The position numbers and the translations under genes were made by a program. A DNA stretch of 45,550 bases from UBA3537 sp045561735 (lineage in GTDB: Bacteria > Bacteroidota > Bacteroidia > Flavobacteriales > Flavobacteriaceae), in contig JBJKXC010000015.1 of NCBI GenBank assembly GCA_045561735.1, positions 1-45,550 of the forward strand, written 5' to 3'. The notes under the pieces were generated by a model. That model was given only the letters and a program-made list of their open reading frames with translations. It had not been told where the DNA came from and ran no database searches. Below are positions 34,150 to 41,762 of the stretch, one piece after another. The stretch's first letter is position 1. Every line of letters starts with the position of its first letter.

Positions 34150-34722
34150 ATGGCTAGAACACCCTCAAATATGTTACCCTTAGGCACCAAGGCTCCCACT
34201 TTTAACTTATTGGATACTACCAGTGACACTTATAAAAACTTAGAACACTTGCAAGGCGCGCAAGGGACTGTTATCGCTTTTATATGTAACCATTGCCCTT
34301 TTGTAATTCACATCAATCAAGCCCTTGTAAATACGGCGAACCTTTATCAAGAAAAAGGGATTAATTTTATTGCTATTTCAAGTAACGATATAGAAAAATA
34401 TCCACAAGATAGCCCCGAAAAAATGAAATTACATGCCCTTGACACAGGCTATTCTTTTCCTTACTTGTATGACGAAACACAAGAAGTTGCCAAAGCATAT
34501 GATGCGGCATGCACCCCCGATTTTTATTTATTTGAAAGTAATTTAAAACTTGTATACCGCGGTCAAATGGATGCTTCAAGACCTGAAAACGGGCTTGAAA
34601 ATGATGCTTCAGATTTAATACATGCCATGGAATGTCTGCTAAAAAAAACGCCAAACGAAGCGGTTCAAAAACCAAGTATTGGATGCAATATCAAATGGAA
34701 ACCAACTAATTTTCCATCTTAA
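34150..34722 (+). CDS. Thioredoxin-fold AhpC/TSA family protein
   Basis: Cytoplasmic thioredoxin-fold protein of 190 residues without a signal peptide. The active-site segment FICNHCPFV has a C-x-x-C pair (CNHC) as in the ResA/peroxiredoxin-like group, with LGTKAPTFNL at the N terminus, ISSNDIEKYPQDSPE, and the cis-proline loop CTPDFYLF. The family is annotated as thioredoxin/redoxin and probably reduces or repairs thiol targets; the precise substrate is unknown. The 3' end overlaps the convergent LysM gene by 17 bp. It is divergent from the CsaA-like gene. Confidence 0.92.
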   Translation: MARTPSNMLPLGTKAPTFNLLDTTSDTYKNLEHLQGAQGTVIAFICNHCPFVIHINQALVNTANLYQEKGINFIAISSNDIEKYPQDSPEKMKLHALDTGYSFPYLYDETQEVAKAYDAACTPDFYLFESNLKLVYRGQMDASRPENGLENDASDLIHAMECLLKKTPNEAVQKPSIGCNIKWKPTNFPS

Positions 34723-36655
34723 TAACAAATAAATCCTCATATTTTAATATAAAAGCGGATTGGTTTATATAGCCTCCTCCTTCATCTTTCACATAGTTAA
34801 ACTTGTTTTCTAAACAACTTGTTTGAGTAGTAGTTAAATCGCTGTAAAAAGATTTGAAAGATGCCAATCGAAAAAGTAAATCTAAAGTCAGATCAAAACC
34901 ACGTGTAGCGTAACGTGTTGGATAAGTTCCATACTTTTCGTTATAACCTCTTGCAAAAGAAGTCAATTCCTCATTGTAGTGGTATACAGACGGGAATTGA
35001 AAATTTAAATTAGATAAATCTGTATTGGATATATTATTACCTGTAAAAGCCTTGTTATGGTTAGTGGTCATCAATGTGAGTTTGCGTTCAACCTCAATTT
35101 CAATGTCTTCTTCATCTTCATTTTCGACTTCTTCTTTTTCAAGAGTGATACCATTCAAACCATTGAGCATGCTTGTTACATTGGATACAAAACTCTCATT
35201 ATTGGTTTCCAAAAAGACTAAAGTTCTCCCCGGAAGCAAGGCCTTCTGAACAGACTCAAATTCGACATAATATTGTTCTATACCAGAATCATCACGTTGA
35301 GAATTCAAAACATTGGCCATTGGAAAAGCTTTTAGAATTTTAGAAACGCGACCCATGGATTTTGAATCTGAAATGATTAATATTTGATTTGGAATGCTGT
35401 CTTTTTTTGCATAGGTCAATAACTTGTCAGCTATCCAGTCATCGGAGGGAATGCTTTGAATGAGATTGGTATTAAGGAGGGTATCAAATTTTACAAATGG
35501 AGATACAACTGCAGTATTGGAAGCTTGTAACGATTGAGCCACCAGCTTGCAATTGCTTGAAGTTATGGGGCCAATTACAAGGTCATATTTTGACAAATCA
35601 TTATTTAGCAATAGGCTTCGAGTCTTTTGGGTATTGCCTTCAGTATCAAAAACATCAAGATTGGTAGAAATACCTAGTTGTTTGGCCGAGTCTAAAGCCA
35701 TTTCAAGGCCGGCATAAAATTCTGTTGAAATACGAATATAACCGTCGCGTTGAATCTGTTTTTTCGCCAAATGAATGGAATCAAAATCAATTGAATTGGT
35801 TTTGAAGGGTAACAATAGAGCAATTTTTTTTGGATTAAAGTGCTTTAATTGAGCTGTTAAGTCCGTAATTTTCAAATCGACTCCTTTTAAATTTGACTTT
35901 GGAACTTTCAATACCATGCCGTTTTTTAGACCCGTTTCTTTTAAAATAGGGTTTAATTGTTCCAAGCTGTGCCGATCAATACCTAATTTTTTAAACAAGC
36001 GGTAATAACCCTCTTTGGGTAGCACTTCATAAAAATCAAAACTTGGATCTGAAACTGTTTGCTCTTCATAAGTTTCAATATTGGGAACGTTTATCGATTG
36101 ACCAATATTTAAAACAGCGCTCAAATTTGGATTCAAAGCTTCTAACTCCTGAACTGAGATTCCAAACTTATAGGCAATGCGCCATTTTCCTTCTTTTGGT
36201 AAGACTTTATAAACCCGCAGCGCCTTAGGGGGTACAACAACAGTTCGTGTTTTATATTTCGGAATGTAAATTTTGTCTTTGAACTTAAGTGTGGTTTCGT
36301 ATAATTTCTGATTGTTTTTTTTGATTTCTTCAACAGAGACATTGTATTTTTTGGAAATACTGTACAGACTCTCTTTTCGCTTGACACGATGAATTTTATA
36401 GGAAACAACTTCTTGTATCTCTTTGGTGACTAAGCTCTTTTTATGAATGGGGTTAGGAATGAGCAAAACATTCCCAACGAAAAGTTGATTTTTTGCCTCA
36501 GGATTAAGGTCAATAATATCCTCTGGCAGAACACCGTAACGCTGAGCAATAGCTTCTAAATTATCTGTAGAATCAATGGTGTGTTCGCGCAAAACTTGGG
36601 CAGATACCAGATTGATAAAGAGCATTAAAATCGCGCTAAAAAAGAGTTTATTCAT
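34706..36655 (-). CDS. LysM-repeat protein with C-terminal periplasmic-binding-protein-like domain
   Basis: Exported protein of 649 residues. A signal peptide covers about 1-19 (LVSAQ). Four LysM-like modules follow at roughly 22-68, 88-134, 145-192 and 207-254, each with the pattern of a short helix, Asn/Leu-rich core and a closing IPN or VPK strand; these bind peptidoglycan sugars. From about 270 to the end is a fold resembling type I periplasmic-binding proteins (KIALLLPFKTN, FYAGLEMALDSAKQLG, DLVIGPITSSN, and PTRYATRGFDLTLDLLFRL). A very acidic stretch at about 510-520 interrupts it. There are no membrane spans. It lies 60 bp downstream of guaA, a pairing I recognise from other Flavobacteriia. 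Its role may be cell-wall linked ligand sensing or structural; not established. Confidence 0.88.
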   Translation of the reverse strand: MNKLFFSAILMLFINLVSAQVLREHTIDSTDNLEAIAQRYGVLPEDIIDLNPEAKNQLFVGNVLLIPNPIHKKSLVTKEIQEVVSYKIHRVKRKESLYSISKKYNVSVEEIKKNNQKLYETTLKFKDKIYIPKYKTRTVVVPPKALRVYKVLPKEGKWRIAYKFGISVQELEALNPNLSAVLNIGQSINVPNIETYEEQTVSDPSFDFYEVLPKEGYYRLFKKLGIDRHSLEQLNPILKETGLKNGMVLKVPKSNLKGVDLKITDLTAQLKHFNPKKIALLLPFKTNSIDFDSIHLAKKQIQRDGYIRISTEFYAGLEMALDSAKQLGISTNLDVFDTEGNTQKTRSLLLNNDLSKYDLVIGPITSSNCKLVAQSLQASNTAVVSPFVKFDTLLNTNLIQSIPSDDWIADKLLTYAKKDSIPNQILIISDSKSMGRVSKILKAFPMANVLNSQRDDSGIEQYYVEFESVQKALLPGRTLVFLETNNESFVSNVTSMLNGLNGITLEKEEVENEDEEDIEIEVERKLTLMTTNHNKAFTGNNISNTDLSNLNFQFPSVYHYNEELTSFARGYNEKYGTYPTRYATRGFDLTLDLLFRLASFKSFYSDLTTTQTSCLENKFNYVKDEGGGYINQSAFILKYEDLFVIKMEN

Positions 36656-36715
36656 GTTGTTTTATGGGTTCAATAGGAGTTTAAAACTAATGCGCTTATC
36701 TAAGATATCCAAATA

Positions 36716-38257
36716 TTATTCCCATTCTATGGTCGCTGGCGGCTTGGAACTGATGTCATACACCACTCTGTTCACACCTTTGACCTTGTTGATGATCGTA
36801 TTGGAAGTTTTTTGTAAAAACTCGTAAGGCAGGTTTACCCAGTCCGCAGTCATGCCATCGGTACTTTCCACAGCCCTGAGGGCTACACATTTTTCGTAGG
36901 TACGTTCATCTCCCATCACACCAACACTGTTAACTGGCAGTAACATGGCCCCTGCTTGCCATACTTTATCGTATAAATCCCATTCCCGCAAACCATTGAT
37001 GAAAATTGCATCAACTTCTTGTAAAATACGGATTTTTTCAGCAGTAATATCTCCTAAAATACGAATGGCCAATCCAGGTCCTGGAAAAGGATGGCGGCCT
37101 AATAATTGTGCATCAATGCCCATTGAAGCACCCACACGGCGCACTTCGTCTTTAAACAAAGCTTTGAGCGGCTCAACAACCTTTAATTTCATAAAATCCG
37201 GTAAACCTCCGACATTGTGATGACTTTTTATGGTTGCACTGGGGCCACCTGTAGCCGAAACACTTTCAATCACATCTGGATAGATGGTACCTTGCGCCAA
37301 CCACCTGACATCTTGTATCAGCTGGGCTTCATCATCAAAAACTTCGATAAAAACACGCCCAATGGCTTTTCGCTTTTTTTCTGGATCGTCAATACCTGCC
37401 AAAGCATTTAAAAAACGATCCGAAGCATCCACACCTTTGACATTAAGGCCCATGCCTTCATATTGTTTTAATACGCTTTTAAATTCGTCCTTACGCAACA
37501 ACCCATTATTGACAAATATGCAATACAAATTTTTACCTACAGCTTTATTTAATAAAATGGCAGCAACCGTAGAGTCTACACCACCAGAAAGTCCTAAAAC
37601 GACTCTATCATTGGTGAGTTGAGATTTTAAATTGGCGACTGTTTCTCCCACAAAAGAGTCTGGAGTCCAATCTTGTTTGAGCCCAGCAATGGACACCAAA
37701 AAGTTTTCAAGGATTTGTTTGCCATCGGTAGAGTGATACACCTCAGGATGAAATTGAATGGCATAAGTTGACTCCCCCTCAATTTTATAGGCCGCATTTT
37801 CTACATCATGGGTACTGGCCAACAAGACCCCATTGGTAGGCAAAGTTTTAATGGTATCACTGTGACTCATCCAAACTTGACTGCCTTTAGACACGCCTTT
37901 GAAAAACAAGTCTTGGTTGTCAATAAATGACAAATTGGCTCGTCCATACTCCCGGGTGTTTGAGGGCGCTACATTTCCACCTGAAAAATGGGCTAAATAT
38001 TGGGCCCCATAACAAACGGCCAATAATGGTTTTTTTGCTCTGATTTCTGATAAATCGAGATGCAGCGCATCATCGCCACGTACGGATTGTGGACTACCCG
38101 AAAGCACAACAGCTTTATAGCTATCAATTTGAGCTGGAATTTTGTTGTAAGGGTGAATCTCGCAGTATATATTCAACTCTCTCACACGACGTGCGATGAG
38201 CTGGGTGTATTGAGATCCAAAATCGAGAATTAATACCTTGTCATGTTGCATAATCAA
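36716..38257 (-). CDS. guaA: GMP synthase (glutamine-hydrolysing)
   Basis: Converts XMP to GMP with ATP and glutamine in purine synthesis. The chain has 513 residues; Met3 (MQHDKVLILD) is the more usual start. The class I amidotransferase domain (about 1-195) has LDFGSQYTQLIARRVREL, the nucleophile cysteine in LAVCYGAQ and the HPEV segment. The ATP-pyrophosphatase domain has GLSGGVDSTVAA as P-loop and a lysine-rich NVGGLPDFMKLK segment, and the C-terminal dimerisation domain includes HPFPGPGLAIRILG, MTADWVNLPYEFL and the closing KPPATIEWE. It lies 45 bp downstream of bshC and 60 bp upstream of the LysM gene, so they may form one transcript. Confidence 0.98.
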   Translation of the reverse strand: MIMQHDKVLILDFGSQYTQLIARRVRELNIYCEIHPYNKIPAQIDSYKAVVLSGSPQSVRGDDALHLDLSEIRAKKPLLAVCYGAQYLAHFSGGNVAPSNTREYGRANLSFIDNQDLFFKGVSKGSQVWMSHSDTIKTLPTNGVLLASTHDVENAAYKIEGESTYAIQFHPEVYHSTDGKQILENFLVSIAGLKQDWTPDSFVGETVANLKSQLTNDRVVLGLSGGVDSTVAAILLNKAVGKNLYCIFVNNGLLRKDEFKSVLKQYEGMGLNVKGVDASDRFLNALAGIDDPEKKRKAIGRVFIEVFDDEAQLIQDVRWLAQGTIYPDVIESVSATGGPSATIKSHHNVGGLPDFMKLKVVEPLKALFKDEVRRVGASMGIDAQLLGRHPFPGPGLAIRILGDITAEKIRILQEVDAIFINGLREWDLYDKVWQAGAMLLPVNSVGVMGDERTYEKCVALRAVESTDGMTADWVNLPYEFLQKTSNTIINKVKGVNRVVYDISSKPPATIEWE

Positions 38258-38302
38258 AAGTACTGTTTATCTATAAATTCTAAATAAATTTTTTATAAAA
38301 AC

Positions 38303-39904
38303 TTATAAAGAAAAAACATAGAAATTCTGTTGAAAAGGGTCGAACTCAGATTTTAATAATTCTATAAAATCATGACCCAAATGGGCATAATAACATGAGA
38401 AATTGGCGTGACGCTCTTGTAATTTATTTTCAGGAAATAAAGCCGCTTTTAAACCCAGTGCTTTCTCAATTTGAGCAGCATGCAGTCTTTTTTCGGCTTT
38501 AAAAAGTCTTTTTTCTAAATTAGAAAGCCCTTTGAGTTGTTTTTTTTCTTGAGCAGCCACAGCACCTAAAAATGAAGCATCTGTTTGTTTTGCCATTTTG
38601 TAAAGACTTTCAAATTGCTTTTTTAAATGGTTTTTTTGGGGACTAAAATCAAGGGGCTGTTGACTGTGAAACTTTGTCACTTTAGCGATTAAAGCATCGT
38701 TAGATAAAAATAAATCGGCAGTAGACAAGCCTAAATCTTCCAAATCTTTTAATTGTTCCTTCGTCATGACCAAAGCTGAATTTCGATGCATTAGAATTGG
38801 GAATTCAATTTTAGAGGCCTCAAAATAGGACTTTAATTGCAGCCAATAGGCCAATTCGCCACCCCCACCAGTATAACTTAAATTGGGCAAAATGGTTTCT
38901 TGATACAACGGGCGCATCAATACATTGGGTGAAAAGCGTTCAGGGTGCTGTTCAATTTCTTTATAAATTGACTCTAGATCAAATGATATGTCAGTAGCTG
39001 AAACACGAAAATTACCGTTTTCTTGTACAATCCGTTCCCGCAAATCATCTAAAATATAAAAAAGGTTGACCTGACGGGGATTCGCTTGGATTTTAAAACT
39101 ACAATCTATGGACTTCAAAGCAGTATTTGTTGAAGAGACAGAATCAAATAAAAGAGACTTAGTGAACTCGTCTTTGAGTTGTGGTACAAATAGGCGCTTG
39201 AGTGCTGTATCATCACCGTCAACCACAACAACCCCATCTTCACCAAACAATTGATGCACTAAGCTTCTAGTGGCATCTGCTAAGTTTTTCTGAGACATAT
39301 AAGCCGCTTTAAATATCTTTTTCAGGTGATCAGACGCATCACTATCTCCAGTATATTTGGAAAATTCATCAAAAATAAAATCCAAGCCTTTTGTAGACAA
39401 ACGCCCTATTGGCCCTGCGGAATCTAAAGCCCATTCGAGACGATTATCAGCCATATGAAAATGATTGATTTCTTTGAAATCGTGGTCTTCTGACGCCATC
39501 CAAAAAACAGGAATAAAGCTGTTGTCTGGGTATTTATCTCGAAGATTTTTTGCCAAATTAACAACGGATATAATTTTATACAAAAAGTACAGAGGTCCTC
39601 CCATTAAATTGAGTTGATGACCTGTGGTGACTGTAAAGGTTGTTGGGGCCTTTAAAGCGTCTATCTGAGATTTTGTCATTGGACTTAAATCAAGACTTTT
39701 GTATTGCGCTGTCAAACGATTGGCTAAAATCTGACGTTGTTCAATTGATAATTGAGCAGCTTTGGCGGTCATTTGAGCTTCAAAATTTTCAAGCTTTGGG
39801 GCCCGCCCATAAAAAGATTCCAATAAAGGATCGCCTTCAATAAACGCCTGTAAAAGTTTAGAAAGCGTCTGGGTGTTTACATATGGAATTTTTGATGTAG
39901 CCAT
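38303..39904 (-). CDS. bshC: Bacillithiol biosynthesis cysteine-adding enzyme BshC
   Basis: Proposed last enzyme of bacillithiol synthesis, adding cysteine to glucosaminyl-malate to give the main low-molecular-weight thiol of many Bacteroidota and Firmicutes. The 533-residue length and the core segments VTTGHQLNLMGGPLYFLYKI, PVFWMASEDHDFKEINHF, GVVVVDGDD, LPNLSYTGGGGELAYWLQLK and FPILMHRNSALVM match the BshC family (DUF2317). A coiled-coil region follows near 420-480. The start at 39904 is preceded directly, with no gap, by AAGGAGG on the coding strand, an unusual arrangement for this phylum. guaA follows 45 bp downstream. No other bsh gene is in the window. Confidence 0.94.
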   Translation of the reverse strand: MATSKIPYVNTQTLSKLLQAFIEGDPLLESFYGRAPKLENFEAQMTAKAAQLSIEQRQILANRLTAQYKSLDLSPMTKSQIDALKAPTTFTVTTGHQLNLMGGPLYFLYKIISVVNLAKNLRDKYPDNSFIPVFWMASEDHDFKEINHFHMADNRLEWALDSAGPIGRLSTKGLDFIFDEFSKYTGDSDASDHLKKIFKAAYMSQKNLADATRSLVHQLFGEDGVVVVDGDDTALKRLFVPQLKDEFTKSLLFDSVSSTNTALKSIDCSFKIQANPRQVNLFYILDDLRERIVQENGNFRVSATDISFDLESIYKEIEQHPERFSPNVLMRPLYQETILPNLSYTGGGGELAYWLQLKSYFEASKIEFPILMHRNSALVMTKEQLKDLEDLGLSTADLFLSNDALIAKVTKFHSQQPLDFSPQKNHLKKQFESLYKMAKQTDASFLGAVAAQEKKQLKGLSNLEKRLFKAEKRLHAAQIEKALGLKAALFPENKLQERHANFSCYYAHLGHDFIELLKSEFDPFQQNFYVFSL

Positions 39905-39911
39905 CCTCCTT
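39905..39911 (-). promoter_or_regulatory. Perfect Shine-Dalgarno AAGGAGG abutting the bshC ATG
   Basis: The minus strand reads AAGGAGG immediately followed by ATG. Bacteroidota genes rarely carry such motifs, because the anti-Shine-Dalgarno of their 16S rRNA is normally occluded, and the zero-base spacing would also be suboptimal for classical initiation. It may be fortuitous or may reduce or regulate initiation. Confidence 0.5.
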
Positions 39912-39944
39912 ATTTTGTGGTTGGTAAAGATACTTTAATAAATC

Positions 39945-39952
39945 CAAATTTA
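39945..39952 (-). promoter_or_regulatory. Candidate -7 box for bshC-guaA
   Basis: On the minus strand this reads TAAATTTG, a full consensus match, predicting a start near 39939 and a leader of about 34 nt. No TTG is seen at the usual -33 distance. Confidence 0.4.
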
Positions 39953-40020
39953 ATTAAAGCTGATGATTTTGATTGAACCGTGAGTGAATAGGCTTGAGCA
40001 GAAATAATTCTTTTGTGGCA

Positions 40021-40977
40021 CTATTTTTTAAAAAAAGAATCTATGAATTCCATTTTATTAAAAACTTGGAGGTCCTCAATCCCCTCACCAACGCCAATGT
40101 ACTTAACAGGGACTTGAAATTGATCACTGATACCGATCACTACCCCACCTTTGGCGGTACCGTCTAATTTGGTGACTGCCAAAGCATTTACTTCGGTAGC
40201 TGCTGTAAATTGTTTGGCTTGTTCAAATGCATTTTGACCGGTGGACCCATCTAATACCAATAAAATTTCGTGCGGCGCATTGGGCACTACTTTGTGCATC
40301 ACACGCTTGATTTTTGTCAACTCATTCATTAGGTTGACTTTGTTGTGTAAACGGCCTGCGGTGTCAATAATAACAACATCAGCTTGGTTGCTGACAGCAC
40401 TTTCTAGAGTATCAAATGCAACAGAGGCAGGATCACTGCCCATATTCTGTTTTACAATTGGAACCTCCACACGCTCAGCCCAAACTTGCAGTTGGTCAAT
40501 GGCGGCCGCTCTAAAGGTATCAGCAGCACCCAAAACCACTTTATGACCTTGTTTTTTAAATTGGTGTGCCAACTTTCCAATGGTCGTTGTTTTTCCAGCG
40601 CCATTGACCCCAACAACCATGATAACATAGGGCTTGTGGTTGGAGGCTAAAGAAAATTCTGAATCGTTGCCTGAATTTATTTCGGAGAGTAAACCCGCAA
40701 TTTCTTCTCTCAAAATAAGATTTAATTCCTCTGTGCTTAAATATTTATCCTTGGCAACTCGCGCTTCAATGCGATCGATGATCTTGAGCGTTGTTTCAAC
40801 CCCTACATCGCTAGTAACCAATACTTCTTCAAGATTATCTAAAACACTATCGTCAACTTTAGATTTTCCGGCAACTGCTTTTCCTAGTTTTTCAAAAAAA
40901 CTGGATTTAGATTTTTCCAACCCTTTGTCTAGGGTTGCCTTTTTTTCGGATGAAAATATCTTTTTAAAAAAACTCAT
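40021..40977 (-). CDS. ftsY: Signal recognition particle receptor FtsY
   Basis: SRP receptor GTPase of 318 residues that docks SRP-ribosome complexes at the membrane. The N-terminal A domain is short (about 25 residues, lysine-rich), unlike the long acidic A domain of E. coli. The N domain is helical (KSSFFEKLGKAVAGK onward), and the G domain has GVNGAGKTTTIGKLA (P-loop), DTFRAAA, DTAGRLHNK, TKLDGTAKGG and GVGEGIEDL. It is followed by bshC after a 116-bp gap with a candidate promoter. Upstream lie the three small ribosomal-protein genes and their terminator. Confidence 0.97.
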   Translation of the reverse strand: MSFFKKIFSSEKKATLDKGLEKSKSSFFEKLGKAVAGKSKVDDSVLDNLEEVLVTSDVGVETTLKIIDRIEARVAKDKYLSTEELNLILREEIAGLLSEINSGNDSEFSLASNHKPYVIMVVGVNGAGKTTTIGKLAHQFKKQGHKVVLGAADTFRAAAIDQLQVWAERVEVPIVKQNMGSDPASVAFDTLESAVSNQADVVIIDTAGRLHNKVNLMNELTKIKRVMHKVVPNAPHEILLVLDGSTGQNAFEQAKQFTAATEVNALAVTKLDGTAKGGVVIGISDQFQVPVKYIGVGEGIEDLQVFNKMEFIDSFFKK

Positions 40978-41020
40978 GAGACCTATAGTTATGGAATAAT
41001 TAGCTGTTTTGCAAGTTACT

Positions 41021-41057
41021 AAAAAATAAAAAGCCGCTTTGGATAAAAGCAGCTTTT
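41021..41057 (-). terminator. Terminator after the rpmB-rpmG-DUF4295 operon
   Basis: The stem AAAAGC-C-GCTTT (41029-41040) / AAAGC-A-GCTTTT (41046-41057) with one mismatch and a 5-nt loop, read on the minus strand, is followed by TTTATTTTTT. It lies 22 bp beyond the DUF4295 stop and before ftsY. Confidence 0.75.
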
Positions 41058-41078
41058 AAGTATAATGTTTATGGTATT

Positions 41079-41231
41079 TTACTTCTTGTTTAAGAAGTCA
41101 TTGACTCTTTCTGGAGACATGATAGATTCCACAAAGATATAGGCCCCAGTTTTTGGAGACTTTACCATTTTAATGGCTTTTGTAAGGCGCTTAGAGCCTG
41201 TTTGTAATGTTGCAACTGATTTCTTTGCCAT
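41079..41231 (-). CDS. DUF4295 small ribosome-associated protein (Bacteroidota, probably bL38)
   Basis: A 50-residue basic protein, beginning MAKKSVATLQTGSKRLTKA and ending NDFLNKK. It is the DUF4295 family, which in Bacteroidota always lies beside rpmB and rpmG. As I recall, it was recognised as a new large-subunit protein (bL38) in the Flavobacterium johnsoniae ribosome structure, though I cannot check that here. The gene lies 8 bp downstream of rpmG, is co-directional, and is followed by a terminator. There is a typical basic N-terminal patch and a glycine-aromatic centre (TGAYIFVE). A short open frame like this is easy to miss in annotation. Confidence 0.88.
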   Translation of the reverse strand: MAKKSVATLQTGSKRLTKAIKMVKSPKTGAYIFVESIMSPERVNDFLNKK

Positions 41232-41239
41232 GATTCAAA

Positions 41240-41422
41240 TTATTTAATTTCTTTGTGTAACGTCATACGCTTTAAAATGGGATTAAATTTTTTAATCTCC
41301 ATGCGGTCTGGTGTATTCTTTTTATTTTTTGTTGTAATGTATCTCGAAGTTCCTGGTTGACCAGAAGCTTTGTGCTCTGTACATTCTAAAATCACTTGAA
41401 TTCTGTTTCCTTTCTTTGCCAT
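41240..41422 (-). CDS. rpmG: 50S ribosomal protein L33
   Basis: Large-subunit ribosomal protein bL33 of 60 residues. The family segments RIQVILECTEHK, GTSRYITTKNKKNTPDRME and KKFNPILKRMTLHKEIK are all present. It has a single cysteine (ECT) and so is not the four-cysteine zinc-ribbon form. It lies 21 bp downstream of rpmB and 8 bp upstream of the DUF4295 gene in the usual Bacteroidota order. Confidence 0.98.
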   Translation of the reverse strand: MAKKGNRIQVILECTEHKASGQPGTSRYITTKNKKNTPDRMEIKKFNPILKRMTLHKEIK

Positions 41423-41443
41423 AATCGTTTAGACTTTAATGGA

Positions 41444-41680
41444 TTATTTTAAAAACCCTTTTGATTTTGCTTCTTTGATGGCTGCAGATATACCAATTTT
41501 ATTGATTGTTTTCAATGCAGCAGCAGATACTTTTAAAGTAACCCACTTGTCTTCTTCAGGGATGTAGAAACGTTTTTTCAAAAGGTTGGCGTTAAATTTA
41601 CGCTTGGTTCTGTTCAAAGACTTAGAAACATTGTTCCCAACCATTGATTTCTTCCCAGTAAGTTCACATATTCTAGACAT
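41444..41680 (-). CDS. rpmB: 50S ribosomal protein L28
   Basis: Large-subunit ribosomal protein bL28 of 78 residues. MSRICELTGKKSMVGNNVS at the N terminus and RTKRKFNANLLKKRFYIPEE are the family signature, and the C terminus reads AIKEAKSKGFLK. It opens the three-gene ribosomal operon. A promoter with good -33/-7 spacing lies about 45 bp upstream of the start and overlaps a short dyad. Confidence 0.98.
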   Translation of the reverse strand: MSRICELTGKKSMVGNNVSKSLNRTKRKFNANLLKKRFYIPEEDKWVTLKVSAAALKTINKIGISAAIKEAKSKGFLK

Positions 41681-41721
41681 GATCTTTATTTTTTAAAGTT
41701 TTGTTGTTTCAAAACGAGGTG

Positions 41722-41751
41722 CGAAAATACGAAATCTTCGTAAGTTCACAA
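41722..41751 (-). promoter_or_regulatory. Promoter of rpmB operon with overlapping dyad
   Basis: On the minus strand, TTG (41751-41749), 19 bp, then TATTTTCG (41729-41722), one base off TAnnTTTG, give the clearest -33/-7 pair in the window. A dyad TACGAA-ATC-TTCGTA (41728-41742) covers the spacer and the edge of the -7 box, so it could be an operator; the transcript would start near 41716. Confidence 0.5.
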
Positions 41752-41762
41752 ATTTTGTTTAC

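Noticed and set aside
34101..34229. 43-residue N-terminal extension of the CsaA-like protein
   Set aside because: It would run into the coding region of the divergent thioredoxin-like gene and adds residues outside the normal CsaA length.
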